A DNA stretch of 64,000 bases from Monoplex corrugatus (lineage: Eukaryota; Mollusca; Gastropoda; Littorinimorpha; Ranellidae). Position 1 is the stretch's first letter. Each line of letters begins with the position of its first letter. Under the pieces are notes generated by a model, which made no database searches, was not told the DNA's origin, and saw nothing but the letters and a program-made list of their open reading frames with translations. The DNA lies in the NCBI GenBank assembly GCA_030674185.1, contig CM060308.1, positions 37,959,238 to 38,023,237 of the forward strand. Reading direction: 5' to 3'. Below, in pieces: positions 37,860-49,739 of this stretch. The translations under genes and the position numbers were made by a program.

Positions 37860-38058
37860 CTTAAAAATATAAAGGGTTGACAGGGGCCAGGCACCGTTTC
37901 ACTTCATCTGCTGGCGTGTTGGTAGTGAAGTCAAACAACAAAAATTCTCGGGTGCAAATTGGAAAAGTAGTCGGTGCAGATGAAACCCTACTCGAAGACT
38001 CAACAGGGACTATGGCCCAGAGACAAATTGCTAACAGAAGAAAGAGAGGGCGATGCAT
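37860..38058 (-). CDS. Exon 1, copy 2: signal peptide
   Basis: MHRPLFLLLAICLWAIVPV is a signal peptide. The Pro/Thr linker is cut short relative to copy 1. PADEVKRCLAPVNPLYF ends in TAA one base before the GTAATG donor. Confidence 0.6.
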
Positions 38059-38470
38059 TTTCTGAGCTTTCCTTCACGAGAGAACACAAAATAATAGTGA
38101 TGATGTGCCTGGCTTATGCGTTGAATGCCTTACAGTAAGTGAAGTGACGAATGAATGACATATCTTCCTTTACGTACTACAGATTTTTATTTTGTTCTTG
38201 CCTTGTCGCTGTCTCTTCAAAATGACCTGTTTCCCACTACCCTCCCCTCACCCCTCCTCTTTTACATCTCCCTCCTGTCATGTTATAATCCACTTGGGAC
38301 ATTGGCCTGGTAGAATTTGACAACCAGCACACTGTTGATGAACTGCAGATTACTGGGTCACTGATGTTACAGGTCTTATGCAAACCATCGTGAGTTTTTC
38401 TGTGCTAGAAATGACTATCCATAGCAGAATGAGCCATGAATCAGATGGCTGACTTTCACTACAGATAAAT
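38059..38470. other. 5' flank of copy 2
   Basis: Conserved with 23845-24285; no ORF. Confidence 0.4.
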
Positions 38471-38474
38471 ACAT

Positions 38475-38750
38475 ATTGAAACTGTTTGGCGCAGAGATTG
38501 ACTACTGGCCTTACAATCTATCTACATGAACTTGTATGGGTGCGAATCATGCCCGTAAAATCTTCATGTGCCTGTGACCTCCAGTCTACCCAGCTGTGAA
38601 TGGGTATCTGTATTTCTTCAAAGTTAGGGAAGGCAAAACAGCAAGGGATTGGAATTGGGCACCGCCCTCATAATGCTGACCTTGAGAAAAGTTGAAGTCT
38701 CTAACACCTTATATCCTTACAACCTCAGGGTTATGGGTCAGCCACATTAA
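38475..38750 (+). mobile_element. SINE-D copy
   Basis: It aligns with 24290-24560. Confidence 0.6.
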
Positions 38751-39179
38751 CTATTATTAACTGCTGAGTGTGGCCATGGTTACATTATGGGATTTTGACA
38801 AACCGATAATATACACTTCCTGATATTTGGTTCTATCCATAAAATTCAAACATTTTACAGCTTTCAAGATGAACATATCTTAATGCAACATTTTTTCAAA
38901 TATTGGAGAGAATGTTGAACCCCTTTAATCTCATTTACTTCTTATCAGAAAATGTGAGTTTAATGTCTTTGCAGAAATATGTTTCTTGTAGTGCCTGTTC
39001 AATTTTATAACGGTTTTACAACACAGACTTTTCATTGCAATTTGGCAACAGACAAAAACACATCTGGATCTGACTTCAGTTTCATTTTGTGATGTATGGT
39101 CTCAGTTTTCTATTCTTATTACGTGGGCGACGTGATGGAGCTTGTGCAAACTTAAAGGAATGTGCATTTCAAAATCAAG

Positions 39180-39545
39180 ATGACAGGTGTGGGAGTCATG
39201 TGGGTAAAACGTCAGAAGGAAGGTCTGAGGTTCATCCTGCCTGAGTATCTCCTGCCTGGTGGGTAACGTGTAAAGATTGTTTTCCGATTTTTCAGGTCAA
39301 CATGTGTGCAGACCTATTAGTATTAAATCCTGTTTGTGTGTATGCTTTATCACGCAGATCATCAACTGTGGACGTTAAAAATCAAGTAAGTCATATCAGT
39401 GTCAAGTGGCTCATGGAAACATGAAACACTCAGCATGCATACACACCGAAAACAGAGTATGCTTACTATAGAGCAATATACTGCTTGCACAGTGTGGGCA
39501 ACACAACATGCATGTATGCATCTGAGAAAAATCAGAACGCTTAAA
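39180..39545 (+). mobile_element. SINE-A, near complete
   Basis: It aligns with 25024-25395. 'tgtggacgttaaaaatcaag' and 'aacactcagcatgcatacac' are visible. Confidence 0.65.
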
Positions 39546-39560
39546 AACTATTCAAACAAG

Positions 39561-41504
39561 TTTCTCATGATGTTTTCGCTGTAAAGTGAAAACAGATCTG
39601 GTGACAAAACACAACCCGGTCTGACTCTTCTTTTGATGTTTTGGAAAGAGCTTATATCGTTTTCTATTATCATTGCAGCTGTTTGTTCCCAATACATATT
39701 TCTGATTATTTGTAGATCTTTTCCATCAATATTGAATCTTTCTAGTTAGTTGATCGACTCTTCATGTCTTACCCGATCGAAAACCTCGGTTTGATCAACA
39801 AAGCATAAATATAAATCCTTATTCCCTCTCGATTTAGTTCTCTATGATAGTTCTTAGGATGTATACGGCATTAATAGTTCCTTTCCCTTCCACAAATCCA
39901 CACCGTTCATCTGTTGTTTCTCTTTTGATTCTATTTCTTGTCCTCATCATGATTATTCTTAATAGGATATTTGTTACATGACTCATCAAACTGTGCAATG
40001 GAGTTCGCATTCTATAGCCCCTGTCTTCTTTGGAAATGCAATAAAATTGATTTTGACACATCTTTGGGGATTTTTCCAGTGTCATAAATTTCATTTACGG
40101 GGACTGTTATTTTTTCAATACTGAATTCCTCCAGGGCTTCAATCATCTCTGTAGTAATGTTGTCTGGTTCTGAGGCTTTTCCTGGTTTCACCTTTTTCAG
40201 TGCTGCTCTAACTTGATCTTTCATTATGGGTGGTCCTTCAACATTCTTTCTTATAATATTTTCTTCGTTTCTGTCATTTTCAGAAATGTCTTTAATGTAT
40301 TCTCTCCATCTGTCTAATATTTTGCCTTTTTCCATGATAAGCGTACCAATTTTCGATTTTAAGCAACCAGTTGATGTGCATGTATTTTTCCTGTGGACAA
40401 TTTATTCAATTCGTCTGTATATACTCTGATGATCTGTTTTGTGTCGGTCTTCTATTTCCTTGCATTTTGTTTTCAGCCAAGCTTCCTTAGCTTCATTGCA
40501 CCTATTCCTGATTTCTTTGTTTATCTTCCTGTATATCTCCTCGTTTCTCTTTGCCTTCCTCCATTCCTAAACTTTCTTTTGTCATCCAGTTCATTTTTGC
40601 TTTTCTATCTACCTCAGGGATTTCTTCACAAGCTTCATTTATCGAATTTATCATCTTTGTCCATTGTTCCTCACTGTCACCAATGTCTTCCAGAGCACTG
40701 AATTTGTTTTGAACACGTACGTAAATTTATTTTTACGTATCACTTCATCTGTCTTTAAGAGTCCAAGATTTAGTTTGATGTTGCTTTTGGTCTGTTTCCT
40801 TTTCCTTAATTTCAGCCTAAATCTTCCCACTACAGGATTGTGGTCACTGTTGCAGTCTGTGCCTGGTAGCGTTTTTGCTGACAGTAAAGATTTTCTTCTT
40901 TTTTTTTATTAATCAGGATGTAGTCAATCTGATTTTTGGTATTATCTCTTGGACTCACCCAAGTCCATTTTCTTCAATCAGGCTGCTCAAACCAGGTGTT
41001 TCCTACTATGAACTCGTTCATCTGTGCCCATTTTACAAGTTTCTCTCCCCTTTCATGTTGAGTACCATGAGGTCCAACTATATCTTCCACCCTATCCTGT
41101 CCTACTTTAGCATTAAAATCTCCCATTTTTACCGTAACTTCTTGTGATTTACATTGAGCCTTGGCCATCTCTAATACTTTGTAGAAGTTGTCGATGTCTT
41201 CATGACTATTTGCGGATGTTGGTGCATACACCTGAATTATGTTGATATCAAATGGCCTGCCTCCCAATTTAACCAGCAAAACTCTGTTGGACACATCCCA
41301 GTATTCCCTAACTGCTTTTGATTTGTCCCTGTCCATCACGATGCCTACTCCTCTTTCATGTGAGTTCCCACCAGAGTATATTACTGTATACTCTCCTGAT
41401 ATTATCGTGCCTGCCCCCTTCCATCTCACTTCCATCTCTCTTCCCCTAGTCCTAAAATACTTATGTTAAGGCTTTCCATCTCCATTTTGATATTGTCTAA
41501 TTTA
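39561..41504 (-). mobile_element. RTE-type LINE lacking both ends
   Basis: From the 41504 side it begins inside the endonuclease (EVRWKGAG, SGEYTVIYSGGNSHERG, YAPTS, GDFNAKVG near 41115), passes through the linker and enters the RT (TNILLRIIMMRTRNRIKRE near 39950). It stops at 39561 inside the RT, before YADD. Loss of the 3' end is unusual for a LINE, which is normally 5' truncated. It keeps about 100 bp near 40570-40670 that the copy at 14343 has lost. Confidence 0.85.
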
Positions 41505-42020
41505 CGAGGCTAAGTGGATAGAAATAGAGCATTGGATTTTTGATGTGAGTGTTTGAGGTCAAATCTGATTGTTGGATAAAATTTGGTGCATATGTCAATT
41601 CAGTCCATGGAACTGTGAATAAGTACCTGTTTACATTCAGAGTTGGTGAAGGAAAAGCAGAAAAAAGAGAGGAGACAAAATGTGGGGGGGGGGGGGGGGG
41701 AGGGGAGGAGCCGTATACCTCGATAAAAGTGATGACCTCAAGAAAGGTTGACCTCATGCACATCGAACAGCATTTACCTTTGCATCCCATCTTGAGGCGA
41801 CCAATTTCAAAAGTCATAACTAATGGGGTCACGGGGTCATTTGCCATGTGGTTTGAGTGTCTCCGAGCTCCCGCATTTTACCGTGTTTTGACTGACACAG
41901 TGCTCGTGTGGTTCTGTGCTTGAGTGTGGAGTTGTGTGATGTGGGAAACTTTCGTTTGGTGGGCCTACAGCGCCCATCCAGCCATTAAAATGACCTTTTT
42001 TGGACAATTCGTTTTACATG
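41505..42020 (+). other. SINE-D-like fragment with a G-run, then unknown sequence
   Basis: 'ccatggaactgtgaataag' and 'gagttggtgaaggaaaagc' match SINE-D. A run of G interrupted by one A lies at 41682-41705. 41820-42020 is not recognised. The ORF at 41549-41923 crosses the SINE and the G-run and is not a gene. Confidence 0.45.
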
Positions 42021-42238
42021 TGTTGAGATTTTGATCTTACGATATGCACGTGTCGGTAAAAAGACTGATATCTTCTCATGAATATTGATTAAAGCAGGGG
42101 AGATCACTCTCACCTTCAGCCTGAACAGTAGCTGTCGTGTTCGTCTGCTGCTCTGAAGGAGTGTATTTTTGCTTGTGTTGGCTGTTCATTTTTTTTTAGT
42201 TTGCCTACTTCATGTCTAGTCGCAGTGCTTCCTCAATA
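42021..42238 (+). mobile_element. Ty1/copia 5' LTR
   Basis: It begins tgttgagatt and aligns with the 3' LTR at 46231-46430; the 16-bp stretch near 42071 is absent from the 3' LTR, and roughly 20 substitutions are visible by eye. 'acatg' before it and 'acagg' after the 3' LTR may be a mutated 5-bp target duplication. Confidence 0.85.
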
Positions 42239-42252
42239 GGTTATGGGCCTAG
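42239..42252 (+). other. Copia primer-binding site, initiator-tRNA-Met internal type
   Basis: ggttatgggcctag directly follows the 5' LTR. It is complementary, with one mismatch, to the anticodon region of initiator tRNA-Met as I remember it, the half-tRNA priming known from Drosophila copia. Confidence 0.65.
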
Positions 42253-42847
42253 TACGAGGTACAATAGACTTTTGTTCGATGGGGATGAGAACAGCAATAG
42301 GAAGTGAAGTTTCTTGGGTACATGTGACTGCAGAATCTGAAAGACGTTATTTTGGCAAGTGATGACGTCGATGTCGACCAAGCAAAAAACGAAGAAGCAT
42401 ACGCTGAACTTATCCAGTTTTTGGACGATAAAAGTTTGTCTTTGGTCATGCGAGATGCTGTAGATTATGGAAGAGCAGCTCTCAAGATTTTACGTCAACA
42501 TTATGCAAGATCAAGCACGCCAAGAATTATCAGTTTGTACACGGAGCTGACTTCACTCGTGAAGAAGAACGAAGAAAGTGTTACAGACTTTGTTATTTGA
42601 GCAGAGACAGTAGCAGCAACACTCAAAAATGCTGGTGAAACTGTATCAGACAGCCTCCTAATAGCAATGATTTTGAAAGGTCTACCTTACACTTTCCATT
42701 CGTTTGGGGCTGTAATTACTCAGAGTGAGAAGAAGCAAAAGATCACTGAGTTCAAAATCGCCCTGAGAAGTTTTGAAGAGACTGAACGCTCAATAGTCCA
42801 TTTTGGTGATTGTCTTCTGAAGAGTGCACTAAGGACATCCAGATATG

Positions 42848-44038
42848 GTACCATCATCATCATCAGGTGCCCTGCCGCATGGCGTTGGCAATCATGGACT
42901 TCCATCTGCCTCTATCTCTCGTTGCCCCCAGCATATTCCCCACCCTCCCCGTCCCCAGCCACTCTGCAAGTCCGTCCAGCATTTTCTCCCTGGGTCTACC
43001 CGGTGCTCTCTTTCCCTCCAGCTTTCCCATTGTGACTAGGTGCTCCAAATCCCCTTCCTCATAAAATGGCCTATAAATGTTGCCTGTCTTTTCCTAATCT
43101 TCCTTATGAGTGATCTACTTGTGTCTGCCTCCATCAAGACTGTCTCCAATTAAAAATCTCCCATTAATATCTCCCATTATTACAGTAACTTCTTGTGATT
43201 TACATTGGGCTTTGGCCATCTCTAATACTTCGTAGAAGTTGTCGATGTCTTCCTCAGTAGGCTACTTGTGGATGTTGATGCATACACCTGAATGATGTTG
43301 ATATCAATTGGTTTGCCTCCCAATTTGACCAGCAAAACACTGTCGGACACAGCCCAGTATCTCTTAACTGCTTTTGATTTGTCTTTGTCCATCATGATGC
43401 ATACTCCTCTTTCATTTGAGTTACCACCAGAGTATATCATTGTGTATTCTCCTGATGTTATCATGCCTGCCCCCTTCCATCTCACTTCCCCTAGTCCTAA
43501 AATACCAATGTTAAGTCTTTCCATCTCTGTCTTGATATTTTCTATTTTACCCTTTCGTAACAATGTTCTTATATTCCATGTTGCAACTTTGATGTTTTTA
43601 AATCTGAGTTTAGGGTTCGCAGTAACTTGCTGATGGTCTGGTGTTACCTGTGCTGCATGACGGTCCCTACCGGACGAAGCTGCTCCAACGGAGCACCTTC
43701 TTACGTCGTTGTCTTTGATCTTTTTGTTTCTGTCCATGATAACCTGGGAAAAATTACGATGGTGGTATCCCGTTGCCTTCCATCGGTTTGTGTCCGGTCT
43801 CTCCGCTAGTCTTAATCTCTCCCGAGATGTCCACAAGGCAGTGGCGCTATTCACCCATAGCTTGGGGGTCTGGTTCGTGGGCACCAGGGCGTATCCACAC
43901 GCCGGTGGGCCTGCATGCCTCAAGTCTGGGGGTGAGACCTCCTCTGAGTCCTACGAGATTCAGCCTGAGTCCATGAGGTGTTCAGTTACCGCCTGTCGCC
44001 ACGAGGAGGCACAGCGTAGGGCTTGCTGATGGAGAGGC
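42848..44038 (-). mobile_element. Internally deleted RTE, both ends kept, nested in copia gag
   Basis: The right side (44038 down to about 43160) is the RTE 5' end and endonuclease up to the catalytic GDFNAK region, with SGEYTMIYSGGNSNERG and IIQVYASTS. The left side (about 43143 down to 42848) is the RTE 3' end with its (atc)n tail. About 2 kb of RT is missing between them. The copia gag reading continues on either side. No clear target duplication was found. Confidence 0.85.
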
Positions 44039-44158
44039 TATGTACTGATAGGAAGAGACTTACACCTTCTGCTCTTCTTTTCACACAGCAGTGCTAGCCA
44101 GTGGTGCAGGCTGAAGCTGACACACTAGACGCATCACATCTGCCAATATGACAAGCAC

Positions 44159-44545
44159 ATGGTACCAGCAACATCAAAACCACCGTGGGTGATGACCAGA
44201 ATCCGTCGACATGTTTCAGGTGTGGACAGTTGGGACATTTTTTTTAGGAACTGCAGGCAAAAGAAATTTTGGTGCAAGTTTTGCAAGAAGAATAATCACA
44301 TAAACAAAGCATGCAGATTTCAGAAGAAACGCACAGATAAAGTCAATGAAGTTGCAGACACACCAGAACACTCATTTGCATTTAAAGCAAACATTGATGA
44401 GAAAATGGGGTTCAAAGTTGACTTGCTGGTTGATTGTGGGGCTACCGCACATAATTTGAATGATGAGTCAAAGTTTTGTTCATTTCATAAGACATTCAGA
44501 TCAGAAAAACACTCCATAGATATTTGGCAAATGGAGAGAGAGTGA
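44159..44545 (+). pseudogene. Copia gag-knuckle and protease segment
   Basis: Two adjacent CX2CX4HX4C knuckles are followed by VDLLVDCGAT. The catalytic triad is D-C-G instead of D-S/T-G. The frame breaks soon after. Confidence 0.75.
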
Positions 44546-45066
44546 ATGTTGCTGTGAAAAGAGGGAATACAAGTATGAAGTTCAAAGACTCTTGATGGTA
44601 ATTCTGTAGATGTTACTCTGAAAAATGCTCTGTTTGTGCCAACAGTTCCTCAGAACATATTTTTGGTTTAGGCTGCTATCGATGAGGGAGGAAGTATCTC
44701 ATTTCAGTCAGACACTGCAGAGCTTGTAACCAAGGATGGTACTGTTAGCTTTCCGATAGAAAAACGTGGCAAATTGTATTATCTGAGTACAAACAGCTCA
44801 GATGATACTGTTAACACAGTACATTACATGTACACACAGGATCTGATGGGTTGGCATGAAACGCTTGGTCACTGCAATGTTGATGATATTTTGAAGTTAA
44901 GACTGAAAGTGGACAGAAACTGGCGTACAGATTGAACAAATCTTTGTATGGTTTGAAGCAGTCTGGCAGGAAATGGAACCAGATGTTGCACAAGTTTTTG
45001 GAACAGAATGATTTTGTAGATTGATCTTCTGAAAGTTGTGTTCATACCAAACAGGATGAGAAAGGA

Positions 45067-45954
45067 ATGGTTGTGATCCTTGTTTGGGTTGATGATTTGA
45101 TTGTTGGTGCAAACAATGACAGTTTTTTGTGTGAAACAAAGAAGATGTTCAAAGACAGATTCAAGATGAAAGTGGGAAAACTGTCATACTTTCTGGGTAT
45201 TGACTTTGAACAAGGGCATTGCTTTGTAATGATGAACCAAAAGAGATACATTGATAAAATGCTCGAAATATATGAGATGTCTGATTGTAAAACTAGAGGT
45301 ACTCCATGTGAACAGAAACTAGAATTGAGTGAAAATGAACCAGTTGACTCCCATAGATATCGTGAGGTTGTTGGAAGTCTGATCTATCTGATGATGGTTA
45401 CTCGACCTGATATCTTTTGGGTTGTTACCAGACTATCTTAATTCTTGTCAAAACCCCTTCAGTGTCATTGGATAGAACTGAAACATGTGTTGAGGTACCT
45501 GAGGGGAACTGCCCATTTTGAAATGTGTTTCAGAAAGTGTGAAAAAGGCCTGACTCTCATAGGGTACAGTGATTCTGATTGGCCATCCAGTGTTGAGGAT
45601 GGACGCAGCACATCAGACTACCTTTTTAGTTTGACAGAAGAAGATCCTCTGATTTCTTGGAAATCAAGGAAACAGCCGGTTGTGGCACTGTCAGCTTGTG
45701 AGGCTGAATATATTGCTCTCACAACCACAGTTCAAGAGGCTTTGTATCCCAGTCAGTTTCTGGATAACATTGGCATTGGTCACCAAGATCATTTGCCTGT
45801 GATCTTTGAAGACATCAAGGGTATGATTGCTCTAGCAAATAACCCTGTGAACCGTCAGAGATCGAAGCATATTGATGATCAGTACCACTTCATACGTTCT
45901 GAGCTGAACAAGGAGATATTCGAACTGAAATACTGTCCTCTGGTGAAATGTTAG
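45067..45954 (+). pseudogene. Copia reverse transcriptase and RNase H segment
   Basis: Two open stretches separated by a stop at 45439. The first has WVDDLIVGANNDS (YVDD-type motif with W for Y), KLSYFLGIDF and YREVVGSLIYLM; the second has LKHVLRYLRGT, YSDSDW and SACEAEY. Confidence 0.85.
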
Positions 45955-46216
45955 CAGATTTGATGACAAAATCTGCTACCAAATCCCAGCTGAACAAGTT
46001 CAAAACACTTATTTTCGGTACGTAGAGATTTTTGTGAAATCAGATGCTATAATGTGAAAACAATCGTTGTGCTGAAAAATGTTGTATAACTTCAGATGTT
46101 AAATGTATGTTTTCTTTCAGTTTCATGTTACAGCTTTGATCTCCTTAGACTATGTTTAGTTAGTATTGATCTGCTTAATTACTGTATGGTTATTGAATAA
46201 GTGAGTGAAATCGTTT

Positions 46217-46230
46217 CAATCGAGTGGAGG
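46217..46230 (+). other. Copia polypurine tract
   Basis: A purine-rich 'gagtggagg' directly precedes the 3' LTR. Confidence 0.5.
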
Positions 46231-46430
46231 TGTTGAGATTGTGATCTTACGGTATTCACGTGTTGGTAAAAAGACTGATATTGATTAAGCAGGGGAGATC
46301 AATCTCACATTCCAACTGAATAATAGCAGTTGTGTTCGTCTGCTGGTCTGAAGAAGTGTATTTTAGCTTGTGTTGGCTGTTCATTTTTTAGTTTGCCTAC
46401 ATCACGTCTAGTCGCAGTGCTTCCCCAACA
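46231..46430 (+). mobile_element. Ty1/copia 3' LTR
   Basis: It starts tgttgagatt and ends ccccaaca, matching 42021-42238 apart from the indels and substitutions noted there. Confidence 0.85.
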
Positions 46431-49400
46431 ACAGGGGTTACTGTTTTGAACTGTGAAGTGTTTGCCATTGCCGGCAGGCAGACAGTGTATTGTTGACTTG
46501 TGCTCACAGCAAAAGTCTGTTCCTGTTGAGTGCAGTAAGCAGTTGCTGTTACAATACAGCCACGCTGAACTGCTGGCGATGCAATCGTCCATGCCTGACC
46601 CTGACCTGACGTCACAGCTTCGCTCACTGCAACTCGGTGTTGGGTTGCCTAGGAAATGCTGTCACAAAAATAAACCCTCCTACAGTGAAAAGGTGAAAAT
46701 ATGGTGTTTCAAAGTGCAGTCCAGTTGTTTGATAGCTGATGACATTCATGATTTGATTATTGAACAAAACATTGATGTGTTATTGATGACAGAAACATGG
46801 CTGTATGCTGAGTGTGATGAGGCCTACTTTAAGGCTATGACTCCATCTGATTATGTTTTTCATTCTTTTCCTTGCAAAACGGGTTACGTGGGGCTGGGAT
46901 TGCTGTAGTGATGCGGAAATGTTTGTCTTGTCACATTTCCATGAAAGAAATTACTGGTTTCACCTCTATTGATACTGCTGAATCGAAACTTTCGATTGAT
47001 CATGTCTCCACCTCATGTGTGTGTGTGTGTACTGCTTACCACAATCTCAGTCTAACAAACTGAAAAACTCTTCATATATGTTCATGGAAAAATTTCCCAA
47101 TTTCCTATCTTTGTTTTCTGACTACCATAGAGATGTGTCCTTCCTGGGAGACTTTAACTTTCATTTTGACAAAAATACTGACTCCCAGGTGTCCAGAGTA
47201 AAGATTATGCTGTCAGATCAAGGCTACACACAGCTTGTAAATGTGCCAGCACAGAGATCAGGTCACATCTTGGCAGTAGTACGCAGTGAGAGCAGCCTTC
47301 TGTCCCTTGACGATGTAGTAGACTGTCCTGGTCTTTCCAACCACAATGTCCTTGCCTGCACTCTCCTCGTTGCCCGTCCTTCTCCCCAGACGTGGCTGGT
47401 GACCTCACGCAGTTTGACAGCTGTCTCTTCCAGACTTCCAGCATGACGTGAAGGCCTTGTCCGATTCAACAAGTGGGCAGCAGTCCACTCAGAACCTCAG
47501 CAACCTCGTCAACGGGTACACCAATGGTCTTCGCCAGGTCCTTGATCGCCATGCTCCAGCAGTGACCAGACACGTGCGTGACTGTCCCTCTACTCCCAGG
47601 ATGTCAAGGGAGGTGTGGGAAGCAAGAAGGAAGAGAAAGCATGTGGAGAGGCAGTGGAGGCACACTCACCTCGCTGTCCATAGACAGATCTTTGTAAAGG
47701 AGAGAAAAGTTGTGCGTACCGCTATTCAGATGGCTAAAGAACAGTTTTTCTGTGGGAAGATAGACTCTAACCCATCGTGTAACAAATTTTCTCATTTCCT
47801 AATGAGTTGTTAGGAAAGACAAAGAATACTCACTTTCCCACTAAAACTCCACAGGCTGAGTTGGCGCAATGCTTGTCTGTTTTGCCAACGAGATACAATT
47901 CATTCACGATGAACTGGAATCCAGTATGCAAGATTCACCTAAATTTGCTGTATATGAAGTTCCTGTTCTAAAACAATTTGCACCAATTTCCTGTAAGGAA
48001 ATTGAATAACTTATTCCGGCCATGCCAATGAAAAGGTGTGTGCTCGACCCTCTTCCCACCCCCTTGCAAAACAGTGTTTGCCTGATGTGGTTACAATCAT
48101 CACAGATATTATTAATGTCTCCCTCTCCACCAGAGAAGTACCAGGTTACATTGTGTGTCCACTTCTTAAAAAGTCAGAACTTGACCAGAATGAGCTGAAA
48201 AGCTATAGACCCATATCTAATCTTTCTTTCCTCTCTAAGGTTCTTGAGAGAGTTGTACTAAAGCAATCACAAAATCACTTATCTGCCAACGTCTTGCTTG
48301 AAGTGCACCAGTCGGCATACCATGGTGGTCATAGCATGGAGACCACTGTTCTGAGTGTCCTCAACAGTCTGCTAGTCAATGTGGATCAAAGACTGTGTCT
48401 CTTTTGACGTTGGTGGACCTGTGTGCGGCGTTCGACGCGCTTGACTACTCCGTTCTGCTCAAGAGACTGGGATTGGCCTTTTGGTGTGCGTGGTTCAGCT
48501 CTTCACTGGTTTGCCTCATATTTAGAAGACCGGTATCAGTCAGTCACTGTTGATGGTGTTATGTCTGCTCCACACCCCCTAGTTTATGGTGTACCACAAG
48601 GGTCCGTACTTGGACCAGTGTTGTTTGCATTATATTCTCAGCCTTTGTCAGATGTTATAGCCTCTCACTCAGTGTAATTTTTATAAGTACGCTGATGACA
48701 CTGAACTGTCAAGGAGTGGAACTGTTGAGGGGTTTGCTTCTGTTCAGACAACTGTTCAGTCTTGTGTGGATGATGTACTGTCCTGGATGAACAGCAACTA
48801 TTTGAAGCTGAACACAGACAAAACTGAGCTCATGCCTGTTGGGGCCTCTAGTCACCTTGGACTGGTCGGTGGTAACTGTGTTGCATAGGCGGTAACATAT
48901 TCCATTCGCGTCTTCTGTTAAATATCTTGGCATTACAACTGACCGAAACTCTGTCGATGCAAAATCACATCAGTAGTGTCTGCAGCGCATCCTTTCTGGA
49001 ACTCAGATGCATTGCATCAATCCGTTGTTACCTTTCAACTTCTTCTGCATCAAAGCTGGTTTCAGCTTTGATCATTTCCCGATTAGACTATATTAACTCT
49101 ATTCTCGCAGGTCTACCGAACGAGGAAATTTCCCGTTTGCAGAAAGTACAAAGCGATGCAGCTTGGTTCGTAATGAAAAAGAAAAAGAGCGATCATGTAA
49201 CACCATTGTTAAAGGAACTTCACTGGCTCCAGTCCGCTTTCGTTGCCAGTACAAACTTTGTGTGTTGGCCTACCGTCATTTTGATGGCTCATTTCCCTCC
49301 CTACCTGTCTGACACGCTGTGTACGTATCGGCCGTCGCGCACACTTCGCTCGTCGCAGGAGAAACGCCTAATACCACCAAGCTTTAATCTAAAAACTGCA

Positions 49401-49541
49401 GGAGGCCGTTCGTTTGATACACCGTGTCGTCTGCATGGAATGAGTTGCTGACCAGTTAGAGATGTTCCAACCCTTCAAGCTTTCAACGAACGAAAAGTCA
49501 AAACACATTTGTTTCTGCAGGTATTTTCATAAGTATCCCCC

Positions 49542-49616
<75 letters not shown>

Positions 49617-49735
49617 GTGTGTGTGTGTGTGTGTGTGGTTGAAAAGTATGTTGTTGGTATGTGACTGAAATTATTTATGTAACAGCGCATTGAGTTCAAC
49701 TGAGAGTAGCGCTTATACAAAACTATATATTATTA
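46431..49735 (+). mobile_element. CR1/L2-like LINE, long ORF2 with frame breaks
   Basis: An endonuclease (IDVLLMTETWL near 46770; FLGDFNFHFD near 47145) is followed by a reverse transcriptase (YRPISNLSFLSKVLERVV near 48207, LCAAFDALDYSVLLKRL, GVPQGSVLGPVLF near 48590, KYADDTELS near 48686), then LDYINSILAGLPNEE, HVTPLLKELHWLQ and SRTLRSS. The 3' end has a (GT)n run and a (att)n tail. Several frameshifts and stops are present. It starts at the edge of the copia 3' LTR, so the copia may have landed in its 5' part. Confidence 0.88.
49541..49640. repeat. (GT)n microsatellite in the LINE 3' UTR
   Basis: A GT run with one TTG slip. The nested LINE tail at 14931 has a GT run at a comparable place. 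Confidence 0.9.
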
Positions 49736-49739
49736 TTAT

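Larger units (their letters stand above)
26578..38058 (-). pseudogene. Tandem secreted-protein gene, copy 2 (lost two exons)
   Basis: Recognisable exons are 37860-38058, 34762-34906, 34220-34247, 32908-33102, 31423-31537, 27220-27404, 26787-26982 and 26578-26679. The 54-bp and 137-bp exons of the other copies are missing because about 850-1000 bp is deleted near 33545. Exon 1 meets a TAA just before its donor, and the 116-bp exon has lost one base, which creates a TAA. The 195-bp exon remains open and the terminal exon still ends PDNYK. An RTE tail shared with copy 3 lies at 31664-32158. The copy is very probably a pseudogene, unless the indels are assembly errors; the exon deletion would remain in either case. 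Confidence 0.6.
42021..46430 (+). mobile_element. Ty1/copia LTR retrotransposon, deleted and carrying a nested RTE
   Basis: LTRs at 42021-42238 and 46231-46430 enclose, in order: a primer-binding site; a UBN2-type gag (DDVDVDQAKNEEAYAEL near 42363, interrupted at 42848); after the nested RTE, two CCHC knuckles (CFRCGQLGHFFRNC and CKFCKKNNHINKAC, near 44215-44325); a protease with VDLLVDCGATAHN (Cys in place of the usual Ser/Thr); a GAG-pre-integrase motif WHETLGHCNVDDILKL; then directly the RT (LNKSLYGLKQS, WVDDLIVG) and RNase H (YSDSDWPSS, SACEAEYIAL, KHIDDQYHFIR). The integrase core and the first part of RT are missing, a deletion joined near 44905. Protease before integrase before RT is the copia order. 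The element cannot move by itself. Confidence 0.9.

Noticed and set aside
41549..41923. 124-codon ORF with a glycine run
   Set aside because: It crosses a SINE-D fragment and a G-run; there is no conserved partner.
43222..43923. Host craniofacial-development-protein-like gene
   Set aside because: The endonuclease resembles that name in databases, but here it is the RTE 5' part joined to an RTE 3' tail inside a copia element.
42836..44060. Target-site duplication around the RTE nested in copia
   Set aside because: gatatgg and gatagga on either side are similar but too short and mismatched to claim.
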